Origin: Bacillota bacterium
GTDB taxonomy: Bacteria > Bacillota > Clostridia > Lachnospirales > Lachnospiraceae
Assembly: GCA_023435895.1 (NCBI GenBank)
Contig: JAEZLH010000019.1
Span: forward strand, 1-64,000
Direction: 5' to 3'
DNA length: 64,000 bases
Below the pieces are notes generated by a model. It saw only the letters and a list, made by a program, of their open reading frames with translations. It had not been told where the DNA came from and did not search any database. Position numbers and translations under genes: made by a program. Shown piece by piece: positions 8,962-17,581 of the stretch. Every line of letters begins with the position of its first letter. The first letter of the stretch is position 1.

Positions 8962-9975
8962 CTAATTAATATCCTTGCAGGAATCTCTTATTACCATCTC
9001 GGTCTTAAAGGATATGTTAATTCGTTCAATGTATTTGTTCGTAATAAGGTTGTTTACCAGCTCCGCGACTATTTTGTACATGTCATACTTAAATCTTTTT
9101 ACTGTAGTTAAAGCGGGTACTGTGAATGTTGCCAGTTCAATATCATCAAACCCTATGATGGAAATATCGTTCGGTATGGAGTAGCCAAGCTCCTGGATAG
9201 CCTTCATGGCACCGCAGGCTATAATATCATCAAAGGCGAATATTGCGGTGACATCTTTATGATTCGTTAGCAATTCTTTGGCAGAGTTATAGCCATTATC
9301 AAAGCTAAAGGCTCCAAAAAGAATACAATCATTATTGACGGGTAAATTATGCTTTTCAAACGAGCGTTTGCAGCCGTCCAGACGATTAATGCTGATTAAA
9401 TGCTTTTCCGGACCGCTTAGGATACCGATTTTTCTATGTCCCAGATCGTATAAGTAGTCAATTACATGCTCCGAGGCGGAAAAATTATTATAATCAACAC
9501 AATTCCATTCTTTAGAAAAGTCAATTCCGTTGGTTACGATATAAGGGATGTTATGTGCAATCAGCATCTCAACAATCTCGTCGTCAACAAATGGTCCGCA
9601 TACCACAGCACCATCAATTTTTTTCTCTTCAATCATTCGAAATGACATCGAGGTACGTTCCGGTTTTTCGGAGTTGGCTGCTAAGATTACAAGGTTACCA
9701 CAGTTTTCAAGTTCTTCTCTTAAATCCGGTATATCACTGGAATAGGAGGGATTATTCCCGATAAAAGCATCTCTTTGAGGGATGAACATTGCAATGGAAT
9801 AATTATTGTTCATTAATTTTTCCTGCACCGTATTTGGCTTATAATTTAAGGAATTGACAACCTCACGGATTTTTTGAACTGTTTCATCTTTAAAATTACC
9901 TTTATTGTTTAGTACTCTTGAAACAGTACTGGGTGAAAAGCCTGTGATTTTTGATATTTCTGATATTTTAATCAT
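8962..9975 (-). CDS. LacI-family transcriptional regulator
   Basis: 337 aa. The N-terminal HTH (MIKISEISKITGFSPSTVSRVLNNKG) is followed by a periplasmic-binding-like sensor (AMFIPQRDAF, GHRKIGILSGP, DVTAIFAFDDIIACGAMKA, ISIIGFDDIELATFTVPALTTV). I start it at the ATG at 9975: the ATG seven codons upstream is itself part of the AAAGGA ribosome site. It lies divergent from the acyltransferase gene, so it is a natural candidate for the repressor of the motif at 10315, 13676 and 13896 (inference). Confidence 0.92.
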   Translation of the reverse strand: MIKISEISKITGFSPSTVSRVLNNKGNFKDETVQKIREVVNSLNYKPNTVQEKLMNNNYSIAMFIPQRDAFIGNNPSYSSDIPDLREELENCGNLVILAANSEKPERTSMSFRMIEEKKIDGAVVCGPFVDDEIVEMLIAHNIPYIVTNGIDFSKEWNCVDYNNFSASEHVIDYLYDLGHRKIGILSGPEKHLISINRLDGCKRSFEKHNLPVNNDCILFGAFSFDNGYNSAKELLTNHKDVTAIFAFDDIIACGAMKAIQELGYSIPNDISIIGFDDIELATFTVPALTTVKRFKYDMYKIVAELVNNLITNKYIERINISFKTEMVIRDSCKDIN

Positions 9976-10314
9976 AATAATATTTATTCCTTTCAATTTG
10001 TATAGGGTAAAGAATTTATGAAAAAAAGTTGCTTAAGTAATCTATGATTCAATTTTTCGTAGACCGAAGTAGTATTTTAAGTGTAGGCGGAACATGGTAA
10101 TCATTATTTGTGCAATGTAATTGCTTAAATCCGCAGTGGAGCTAAGCCTGAATTGGTGTTGGAGGAGAAATTTTGTAGCTGTGATACCTAAAATACCAGT
10201 AATCATATGCTTGGCGATTATCTTTATATGTATTTCAAAGGGGGTTTGTAGAGGGTGACTTGCGAGGTTATACCACTGGAGCATGGAAGAATGAGTCGAA
10301 AAAGATAAATATAC

Positions 10315-10354
10315 TGCGCAAATTGTTGCACAAACCTTTATCACATTATATTAT
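10315..10354 (+). promoter_or_regulatory. promoter with overlapping TGCGCAA-N5-TGCA operator-like site
   Basis: TGCGCAAATTGTTGCACAAA (10315-10334) matches two sites before the solute-binding protein gene. TTGCAC (10326-10331) with a 17-bp spacer and TATTAT (10349-10354) is a plausible promoter for the gene at 10448, so the site would cover the -35 element. The surrounding stretch 9976-10447 between lacI and this gene shows no convincing gene. Confidence 0.5.
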
Positions 10355-10447
10355 ATTAATAATGGGTTGTCAATTGAATATAGGGTGTTACACGTTCCTA
10401 TAGTGGGTTTTAGTAAAATTTTTTGCATAATTGTTGGAGGGATAGAG

Positions 10448-11725
10448 ATGATTTTAAATCAGTCGATAAAGTTGGAAGACGTTTCAAAGAGTTTGGGAAT
10501 AAGCAATATTCCTGATACATGGGAAGAGAGCTGGAAGCAATCTATGGGAACGTTTTGCGGAAACGATTTGTACTTTTTAAAACATGATTATTTTATATGG
10601 GCTAACAAGTTTCTCTTGCTAGAGGAGGATGCGTTAGAGGCAATTCAGAGGGCTGCTACGATAATTCTTGAGAATTCAAATATGAGTGCTTTGGTGTGGC
10701 ATTGCCGGAGATTGATTTTGGAGGAACAAAAAACCTTAGAACCGATTTCTTTTCGCTTTCCTGTTCTTGAGAATGAAGATGTAACTATAAAGGATTTGAT
10801 ATTTGCGGTTGCATTGATTTCCTGTCTTGAAGGTGCCGTGTTATTGCATAAGAAAAGAGGATTAGATGAGCAGATAACCCGTGATACATTTGGGGATTTG
10901 GCACTCTGGATGAAACACTTTTATCGTATCAATGGACGATGGGGGCTTGGTGAAAACAATTGGCTTTTGCTTCATTTTACTGGAAGGTTATTAAAACTTG
11001 GAAGGCTTCAGTTTGCTATAAATACGTTTAATGAAAATATTAAGGTCTATAAAAATGAGAAGAGCAAGGAAGTAGTTGCCTTTTACGAGGAGGGGGTAAA
11101 GTTTAATAAGGACGGTCAAATTGATGGGACAAACGGAATTTTTGAACCGGATGGTGGTTGGTATTCGAGCTATAAAATAACGGGTAATGATATATTAGTG
11201 AAACCGATCTCTCCCATTGGAAATGGGATGAATCATATTCATAAGATTGTGAAAGAAGAATGGGAGCTTGTTTTATCAAAAGGCGACAATATTATGGAAG
11301 TCCATATTCCTGCTGAGGGAAGCTTGCACCCGGATCCTTGTGCACGCTCTTTCGAAATGGCAGTTGAACGATTGGGAGAGTATTTCCCGGAGAGAAAAAT
11401 CCGTGCTTTCACTTGTGATTCCTGGTTATTGGATTCGAAACTGCAAGAAATTCTGCCCCCAGGTTCCAATATAGTGAAATTCCAGCAGGAATTTTATCTG
11501 TATCCGGTACTGGGAAGTGATGAACAAACTTTTGAGAGGGTATTTGGAGAAAAGCCGAGAGATCTTGAAGCTGCGCCTAGAAATACTATGCTGCAAAAGG
11601 CGATTCTTGATTATTATAGCAAAGGTGGAAGGCTGTCCAATATGGGAGGCTTCATATTAAAGGAAGATCTGAGATGGGGAAGTGCAGTTTACCAAAAAGG
11701 TTGGAAGGAAAGTATGATGTATTAA
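10448..11725 (+). CDS. acyltransferase-domain protein (NAT_N / GNAT-like C-terminal type)
   Basis: 425 aa from the ATG at 10448, preceded by GGAGGGATAGAG; the frame stays open upstream but has no ribosome site. The C-terminal half has the pattern I associate with the GNAT_C family: MEVHIPAEGSLHPDPCARSFEMA, then TCDSWLLDSKLQEILPPGSNIVKFQ. The N-terminal half fits the partner NAT_N helical domain (WHCRRLI, MKHFYRINGRWGLGENNWLL). Such proteins occur next to sugar ABC operons and glycosidases in Lachnospiraceae and related groups; their substrate is not known to me. No signal peptide. It heads a carbohydrate operon and is probably under the operator at 10315. Confidence 0.7.
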   Translation: MILNQSIKLEDVSKSLGISNIPDTWEESWKQSMGTFCGNDLYFLKHDYFIWANKFLLLEEDALEAIQRAATIILENSNMSALVWHCRRLILEEQKTLEPISFRFPVLENEDVTIKDLIFAVALISCLEGAVLLHKKRGLDEQITRDTFGDLALWMKHFYRINGRWGLGENNWLLLHFTGRLLKLGRLQFAINTFNENIKVYKNEKSKEVVAFYEEGVKFNKDGQIDGTNGIFEPDGGWYSSYKITGNDILVKPISPIGNGMNHIHKIVKEEWELVLSKGDNIMEVHIPAEGSLHPDPCARSFEMAVERLGEYFPERKIRAFTCDSWLLDSKLQEILPPGSNIVKFQQEFYLYPVLGSDEQTFERVFGEKPRDLEAAPRNTMLQKAILDYYSKGGRLSNMGGFILKEDLRWGSAVYQKGWKESMMY

Positions 11726-11823
11726 TATAAGTTGCAAATAGTCCTTGCTTTTATAAGTTTGTTAGTGGAATTAGCGAAACATAAAAATATAATTGTTGTA
11801 CATTCTACAGACATAACTCAAGA

Positions 11824-11958
11824 GCAGAAGCTAAGTGAGGGAGTGATGAAGCAGAAGCAAAGTGAGGGAGTGATGAAGCAGAAGCTAAGCGAGGGAGTGA
11901 TGAAGCGTAAGTTAATTGAGGGAGTGAATAAGCGATAGCTAAGCGAAGGAGTAATGAT
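11824..11958 (+). repeat. 27-bp tandem repeat, five copies
   Basis: Units of 27 bp (consensus GCAGAAGCTAAGTGAGGGAG plus TGATGAA) begin at 11824, 11851, 11878, 11905 and 11932. The first three are nearly identical and the last two diverge. Because 27 is a multiple of three the repeat stays open in one frame (repeating KLSEGVMKQ), but that frame has only a TTG start with no ribosome site. It lies between the acyltransferase and DUF4832 genes (11726-12048). Confidence 0.85.
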
Positions 11959-12048
11959 GCGGAAGAAATCGTATGTATTGTACATACAGGTAGTAAACCT
12001 GTTTTACGCTTACTTAAAAGATGTTAATTCGAAGGGAGAAGATGATAA

Positions 12049-13428
12049 ATGGAAATGAAAAAAGAAAACAATATAGTTACAGTTTATCCGCGTGAGTATG
12101 AAGGTGCCATAAGAAATCCCCTCATGGGTATGAGACCTTATATTTGGTCGGATACATCCGAAGCGCTTAACCCAAAGCCTGGACCCGGGGAGCATGAGTA
12201 TAGTGCGCTTAGAAGACATTATATAAAGTGGAGTGATATCGAAGACAATGAACATGATGATGTGGATAAAATTATAAAGTATTGCAACAAAGCCTGGGAA
12301 GGGGTTGAGCAATTTAATATTAAAGTGATCCCAAGGGTATATTTACAATGGGGTACTGAGTCCCAGAGACATTGGCCCTCTGACTTGAATTCGGGGGATT
12401 GGGAGAGTGAAGCGTTTAAGAAACGATTGCAAAGAATGATTGGGAAACTGGGACAAGCTTGGGATGGAGATGCTCGGGTCGCTTATGTTGAGATGGGTAT
12501 CTACGGAAAGTGGGGGGAACATCATTCTCCTGAAATTCCAGCGGATATTATGAGCTTAATGGGAGATGGTTTTAAAGAAAGCTTTCATCAAAAGCTTGTT
12601 ATGAGAAGGAAGGCATGGGATTTTGAGAACTATTCTTACGGCATATATTGGGATTCCTTTGCACATCTGGATGAGATTCATCATGCGGAAGGAATTTTAA
12701 AACTGGGGGAGTTCTGGAAAAAGGAAGTAGTCGGAGGAGAATGTGCTTACGACTGGGGAAATTGGCGCATACAGCCCGGTTTGAATGCCACGGAATCTTT
12801 GCGTGTAACTAAGCACAGAGATTATATCTGCCATATGATCAGAAAATTGCATGCCAATCATTTGGGGTGGATCGATGAATACGATAAGATGGATGAAAAG
12901 GCTTGTGAGGGTGCAGCATTAATACAAAAAGCACTGGGATATCGATTTGTAATTAAGGAGGCAAGCTATCCAGCCAGAATTAATATGGGCCAAACTTTTT
13001 GTGTGAGCTTTCAGGTTAAGAACACAGCATCTTCGCCGTTCTATTATAATTGGCCGGTTGAATTAAGTCTGCTGAATCCTTTTAATAGACAAGTTATCTG
13101 GAAATGTAGGTTTGAGAGCTTGGATATTAGACGGTGGCTCCCCGGCGACAGGTGGAATTCTGATGAGGGCAGGTATGATGTGGAGGCAGAAGTTAATACG
13201 GTAATAGGCGAATTTGTTTTGCCATCGGAGATACCCTCAGGAGAATATATCTTGGCACTTGCACTAATTGATCCTTCGGGGGATCTGCCATCTGCAAGGT
13301 TTGCAATTGAAAATTACTATAATGGCGGACGACACCCGATTGGAAAGGTTGGTATTGGTATAGATATTGAAAATTATGCAGTGAAAGCCTTTGATGATAT
13401 TCAAGGTGATTGGATATTGCGCTATTAA
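12049..13428 (+). CDS. DUF4832/DUF4874-type protein, probable TIM-barrel carbohydrate-active protein
   Basis: 459 aa. The N-terminal part resembles DUF4874 (NPLMGMRPYIW, RRHYIKWSDIE, FNIKVIPRVYLQWG, AYVEMGIYGKWGEHHSPE). The C-terminal part resembles DUF4832, a beta-rich domain (ARINMGQTFCVSFQVKNTASSPFYYNWPVELSLLNP). The pattern of aromatic and acidic residues at strand ends is that of glycoside-hydrolase-like barrels, but no activity has been assigned to the family as far as I know. No signal peptide, so cytoplasmic. The start has GGGAGAAG. It sits between the NAT/GNAT gene and the ABC importer and is followed by a terminator. Confidence 0.7.
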   Translation: MEMKKENNIVTVYPREYEGAIRNPLMGMRPYIWSDTSEALNPKPGPGEHEYSALRRHYIKWSDIEDNEHDDVDKIIKYCNKAWEGVEQFNIKVIPRVYLQWGTESQRHWPSDLNSGDWESEAFKKRLQRMIGKLGQAWDGDARVAYVEMGIYGKWGEHHSPEIPADIMSLMGDGFKESFHQKLVMRRKAWDFENYSYGIYWDSFAHLDEIHHAEGILKLGEFWKKEVVGGECAYDWGNWRIQPGLNATESLRVTKHRDYICHMIRKLHANHLGWIDEYDKMDEKACEGAALIQKALGYRFVIKEASYPARINMGQTFCVSFQVKNTASSPFYYNWPVELSLLNPFNRQVIWKCRFESLDIRRWLPGDRWNSDEGRYDVEAEVNTVIGEFVLPSEIPSGEYILALALIDPSGDLPSARFAIENYYNGGRHPIGKVGIGIDIENYAVKAFDDIQGDWILRY

Positions 13429-13445
13429 AAAGAATTAGGGGACGA

Positions 13446-13496
13446 AATACAATGGTAAAGCCATAGTTAGTTTAGGTTTTGCCGTTGTATTTTTTT
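13446..13496 (+). terminator. rho-independent terminator after the DUF4832 gene
   Basis: AATACAATGGTAAAGCC (13446-13462) pairs imperfectly with GGTTTTGCCGTTGTATT (13475-13491), followed by a T run. It separates the first two genes from the importer genes. The rest of the gene-free stretch 13429-14079 holds the two promoters described next. Confidence 0.7.
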
Positions 13497-13674
13497 ATGC
13501 AATTAGGATTTTACAAGAATTATAGGAGTGTGTTTGACAATACTGCTGGTTCTTTTGTCATGAAAACATATGTACAAGTGCTGATAAAATGAAAACAAAT
13601 TATAGGTTGAAGGTAAAATAACAAAGAAATTCCAATATAAGAGCAATGTTTTAGAAAATAATACGAGAAACAAA

Positions 13675-13703
13675 TTGCGCAATATTATGCAAAATGTTAT
13701 AAT
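13675..13703 (+). promoter_or_regulatory. upstream promoter of the sugar importer with overlapping operator-like motif
   Basis: TTGCGC (13675-13680), 17 bp, TATAAT (13698-13703). The shared motif TGCGCAATATTATGCAAAA (13676-13694) covers the -35 box and most of the spacer. Confidence 0.6.
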
Positions 13704-13850
13704 TTACTTAAGAAAAGGTGAAATGCACTAATTTTATATAAGTATTAACCATGTAGACTTTAGAAGATAGAGGTAAGAGGGCTAAAAACAATGAAAATAA
13801 TTGGTTCAAAGACGCTAAAGTTTGGCTAAATAAAATTATCAACTAGCATA

Positions 13851-13914
13851 TTGACAGTAAGTAATATAAAAGGTATAATTGAGAAGTAAATTAATTGCGC
13901 AATAGTTTGCATAA
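13851..13914 (+). promoter_or_regulatory. consensus promoter with operator-like motif just downstream of the start point
   Basis: TTGACA (13851-13856), 17 bp, TATAAT (13874-13879): a perfect sigma-A consensus. The motif TGCGCAATAGTTTGCATAA (13896-13914) begins about ten bases past the predicted start point, a position that blocks elongation or open-complex escape. The leader to the gene at 14080 is about 190 nt. Confidence 0.75.
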
Positions 13915-14079
13915 AAAATTAGACATTTAAACTGAGATATGTGTGGGGTTGAGTTATGGGATAATAAGAATTTTTGATTTGCTGAAAATTTCAACTTATA
14001 TTTTGGTTAATGGGTGTTTGACACCTTGTTAATAACTTTTTAAAACAAATATTAATATCCAAGTGGAGGAGGAAAAGAA

Positions 14080-15399
14080 ATGAAAGGAAAGAAAATTGTT
14101 GCTTTATTGATTTGTGTTATGATGGTTTTAACTTCGCTGACGGCTTGTAGCAACGGTTCGAAAAGCACAACGAAAGATAATGGTTCCTCAGTATCTACAA
14201 CGCCAAAAGCTGGTAATGCAGATCCTGTTACACTGACATTTGCAATATGGGACAAAAATCAGCAGCCTGCAATGCAGGCAATGGCTGATGCTTTTACGAA
14301 GCTGAATCCGAATGTAAAAATCAATGTTGAATGTACCAACTGGAATGATTACTGGACAAAGCTGGATGCTGCTGCTCAAGGTGGTACTTTACCGGATGTT
14401 TTCTGGATGCACATTGCACAGTTATCCAAGTATGTAAAGGGTAATATGCTTGCACCCCTTGACGATGTATTGAAAGCGGATAACTATGATATGTCCAATT
14501 TCCCGGAAGCTTTGGTACAGGGTGGACAGATGAATGGAAAACAATATGGTATTCCAAAGGATTTTGACACAATTGGTTTGTGGTACAATAAGTCTCTGTT
14601 TGACGCAAAGGGGGTTGCGTATCCGACAGATGAATGGAGTTGGGATGATATGGTCGCTGCTGCCAAGAAGTTAACCGATGCTGATAAAGGCGTATATGGT
14701 ATTGCAGCTGGCTATGACAGCCAACAGACTACATATAATACAATTCCCATGGCTGGTGGATATGTTATTAACCCCGATAAGACAAAATCCGGCTATGATC
14801 TTCCTGAAACATTAAACGGATTACAGTGCTGGGTTGATTTAATTAATAAGGATAAAGTGTCACCTACCCAACAACAGCTTACCGATACCAATGCCACAGC
14901 GATGTTTGAATCCGGAAAAGTAGCGATGGTATTCCTTGGTTCCTGGATGGTTGCAGAAATGAAATCAAATGAATACACCAAAGATAAAGTGGATGTGGTA
15001 AGCTTCCCGTCCTTTAACGGTAAGAAGCAGGTTGTTATCAATGGCTTGACCTATGCAATGTCTAATTCTACAAAGAATAAGGATACTGCAGCAAAATTCC
15101 TGGAGTTCTTAGGCTCGAAAGATGCACAGAGTATATCCGCTCAAATGGGTGCGGCAATACCGGCATTTAATGATACTCAGGATGCTTGGGTTGCGGCTAC
15201 ACCGAACTTGCATCTGCAAAGCTTTATTGACATGGTTAAGAATTCTGTGCCTTATCCCGCTGATCCTACAATGCCGGAATGGACTCCTGTGGAACAACAA
15301 GTATTCCCTCAGGCGTGGGCGGGTCAAATAACCTTGCAGGATGCATGTAAACAGGTGGCAGACGCTATGAATAAAGCAATTACGGATAATGCGGAATAA
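14080..15399 (+). CDS. sugar ABC transporter substrate-binding lipoprotein (family 1)
   Basis: 439 aa. The signal peptide ends in the lipobox LTAC at residues 20-23 (MKGKKIVALLICVMMVLTSLTAC), followed by a Ser/Thr-rich linker. The mature part has family-1 features: ITFAIWDKNQQPAMQAMADAFTKLNPN-like N-terminus, GKQYGIPKDFDTIGLWYNKSLFDAKGV, and FESGKVAMVFLGSWM. It binds oligosaccharides outside the membrane and delivers them to the permeases at 15499 and 16456. GGAGGAGG lies at the start. Two tandem promoters lie upstream, and a hairpin follows that probably favours higher expression of this gene than of the permeases. Confidence 0.93.
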   Translation: MKGKKIVALLICVMMVLTSLTACSNGSKSTTKDNGSSVSTTPKAGNADPVTLTFAIWDKNQQPAMQAMADAFTKLNPNVKINVECTNWNDYWTKLDAAAQGGTLPDVFWMHIAQLSKYVKGNMLAPLDDVLKADNYDMSNFPEALVQGGQMNGKQYGIPKDFDTIGLWYNKSLFDAKGVAYPTDEWSWDDMVAAAKKLTDADKGVYGIAAGYDSQQTTYNTIPMAGGYVINPDKTKSGYDLPETLNGLQCWVDLINKDKVSPTQQQLTDTNATAMFESGKVAMVFLGSWMVAEMKSNEYTKDKVDVVSFPSFNGKKQVVINGLTYAMSNSTKNKDTAAKFLEFLGSKDAQSISAQMGAAIPAFNDTQDAWVAATPNLHLQSFIDMVKNSVPYPADPTMPEWTPVEQQVFPQAWAGQITLQDACKQVADAMNKAITDNAE

Positions 15400-15431
15400 T
15401 GTTTTGTAAACGGTAATTCAGTAAATTAAGC

Positions 15432-15464
15432 AGGGGTTGACTCTTACAAAATAGAGTCAACCCT
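15432..15464 (+). promoter_or_regulatory. stem-loop between binding-protein and permease genes
   Basis: A nearly perfect hairpin (AGGGGTTGACTCT, loop, AGAGTCAACCCT) without a T run, in the 99-bp gap between the binding-protein and first permease genes. Such hairpins act as mRNA-stabilising or partial-termination signals that keep binding protein in excess over membrane subunits. That role is inferred here. Confidence 0.7.
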
Positions 15465-15498
15465 AAATATTAGTATAAACTCCAAGGGAGGTTAGAGT

Positions 15499-16443
15499 GT
15501 GAGCGACAAAATGCAAAACATTGGGATGCATAACGAACCAAAGAGCAAGAAGGCACGCAAAAAGCGAAAAAACGCATCCAATTATATTTGGGGATATATT
15601 ATGATAGCGCCTCTGATGTTAGGATTGATTATTTTTAATATTATTCCAATCATTGAGACGGCTTATTACAGTTTTAATAAATATAAAGGGTTTGAGCCCA
15701 TGAAGTGGGTCGGGCTAAAGAACTATGTTAAGTTGTTTCATGACCCTAATTTAATTCTTTCTATAAAAAATACCCTTATCTTTGCGCTGATTATGGTGCC
15801 GCTTAGCCTGGTGATTTCCACGGTAATAGCAGCGTTGTTAAACAGTGGTTTAAAGGGATCTAAGGTCTTTCGAACGATTTATTTTCTCCCTCAGGTGACA
15901 CTGCCGGCAGCAATCGCAATGGCGTGGATGTGGCTTTATAATTCAGACTATGGGCTTATCAACCAATTCCTTTCCATATTCCATATACCAAAGATTGCAT
16001 GGATTAGTTCGTCGAATACGGCGTTGGTATCCTTGGCGATCGTATCCATATGGGCATCCATCGGTTACAATATGATTATTCTTTTGTCCGGTCTGAAAGG
16101 AATACCGAATGTATATTATGAGGCTGCAAAAGTTGACGGAGCAAATGGCTTTCAGAACTTTAGAAAGATTACGATACCGCTATTATCTCCGACCTTATTC
16201 TTCTTGCTGATTACTTCACTGATTAATGCAATGGAGGTTTTCGATTTAATATGGATCATGATTGGAAGAACGAGTCCTGCAATCAATAGCGTTCGATCTA
16301 TGGTTTATACCTATTATGAAAATGCATTTGTTAAGTATGATAGAGGATATTCCGCAGCAATAGCAGTGGTTCTCTTTCTAATCATTATGATCATAACTGC
16401 AATTCAACTTAAATTACAGAAAAAATGGGTTTATTATGAGTAG
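15499..16443 (+). CDS. sugar ABC transporter permease (MalF/UgpA-like)
   Basis: 314 aa, GTG start with GGGAGGTT upstream. A basic N-terminal tail (KSKKARKKRKN) precedes six predicted membrane helices (APLMLGLIIFNIIPIIETAYY, LIFALIMVPLSLVISTVIAAL and others). The EAA loop is YEAAKVDGANGFQNFRKITIPLLSPT (residues about 210-235), which docks the ATPase. It pairs with the MalG-like permease 12 nt downstream. No ATPase gene lies in the operon, so a shared MsiK-type ATPase elsewhere is expected. Confidence 0.93.
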   Translation: MSDKMQNIGMHNEPKSKKARKKRKNASNYIWGYIMIAPLMLGLIIFNIIPIIETAYYSFNKYKGFEPMKWVGLKNYVKLFHDPNLILSIKNTLIFALIMVPLSLVISTVIAALLNSGLKGSKVFRTIYFLPQVTLPAAIAMAWMWLYNSDYGLINQFLSIFHIPKIAWISSSNTALVSLAIVSIWASIGYNMIILLSGLKGIPNVYYEAAKVDGANGFQNFRKITIPLLSPTLFFLLITSLINAMEVFDLIWIMIGRTSPAINSVRSMVYTYYENAFVKYDRGYSAAIAVVLFLIIMIITAIQLKLQKKWVYYE

Positions 16444-16455
16444 GAGGGGATCAAT

Positions 16456-17283
16456 ATGAGCGGTAATAAAAAAATAGGGAGTAATAGCATTATCTATTTC
16501 ATTTTGACATTTGGTGCAGTGATTATGATCGTACCTTTTGCATGGATGATACTGACTTCGTTTAAAACAATAGGAGAATCTACGCACGTCCCGGCTATTA
16601 TATTTCCTAAGTCCTTTCAATTCCATAATTATGTGGACGTGACGAAAGTATTGCACTTTGGAACTTACTATAAAAATACAATTATAACCTCAGTATTACG
16701 AACCTTTGGAACGCTTCTTATTACATCCATGGCGGGATTTGCGTTTGCCAGAATTAAGTTTCCTGGAAAGAATTTTCTCTTCATGTTGGTTCTATCTGTA
16801 TTTATGATACCTTGGCAGTGCTTTATGATTCCGAACTTTATTCTAATGACAAAAATACATTGGGCTGACTCACTTCAGGCATTAATTGTACCCGGTATGT
16901 TCAGTGCGTACGGAGTATTTCTTCTCAGGCAGGTATTTATGTCATTGCCGCAAGAGCTGGAAGATGCAGCGATTATTGATGGCTGTAATATGTTCAGTGT
17001 TTATAGTCGTATCATGCTTCCGTTAGCAAAATCCGGTATGGTGGCTCTTGGTACTGTAACATTTTTGTGGTCATGGAATGATTTGCTGTGGCCTCTGGTA
17101 GTAAATCACTCCGATTCCAAGCTTACGTTGGCAGTTGGTATATCAAATATGGTAGGTCAGTTTATCACCAATTATCCTACCTTGATGGCGGGTGCCGTAA
17201 TGGCTTGCTTGCCGATGGTTCTTGTCTTTGTCTTGTTCCAGGAACAATTTGTGGATGGCATTGCTTTGACGGGAATGAAATAA
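16456..17283 (+). CDS. sugar ABC transporter permease (MalG/UgpE-like)
   Basis: 275 aa with six predicted helices and the EAA loop EDAAIIDGCNMFSVYSRIMLPLAKSG (residues about 172-197). AGGAGGGGATCAAT precedes the ATG. It is the partner of the MalF-like subunit. The following 298 bp (17284-17581) hold no gene I can support before the GH127-like enzyme. Confidence 0.93.
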   Translation: MSGNKKIGSNSIIYFILTFGAVIMIVPFAWMILTSFKTIGESTHVPAIIFPKSFQFHNYVDVTKVLHFGTYYKNTIITSVLRTFGTLLITSMAGFAFARIKFPGKNFLFMLVLSVFMIPWQCFMIPNFILMTKIHWADSLQALIVPGMFSAYGVFLLRQVFMSLPQELEDAAIIDGCNMFSVYSRIMLPLAKSGMVALGTVTFLWSWNDLLWPLVVNHSDSKLTLAVGISNMVGQFITNYPTLMAGAVMACLPMVLVFVLFQEQFVDGIALTGMK

Positions 17284-17581
17284 AGATATTCCTGATTAGG
17301 ATATTCAATTGAATTTCCTAAAGCAAAATAAATAATAAATTCAAAAAATTATTAAAGGTCATTTAGGGTATTAAAACAATAATCAGGTACCCCTTTGTTA
17401 AAGTTACGCATTTTTCCAGTAGATTTGAAAATGTAAAATGATAGGGGCTATATTTTATCATGATTCTGATCATCGAAAGAAAGTGTTAATAATATTTATG
17501 CTTAACATATATTGATTTCTACTGTCAATGCATACGAAGAATTTGAAAGCTTTTAGAGAAAGAAATGGAGATTAATTAACT

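Noticed and set aside
10042..10344. 100-codon minus-strand frame between the LacI and acyltransferase genes
   Set aside because: No ribosome site, composition unlike neighbouring proteins, and it covers the predicted promoter and operator at 10315.
11732..11938. 68-codon frame over the 27-bp tandem repeat
   Set aside because: TTG start without a ribosome site; the open frame follows from the repeat period being a multiple of three.
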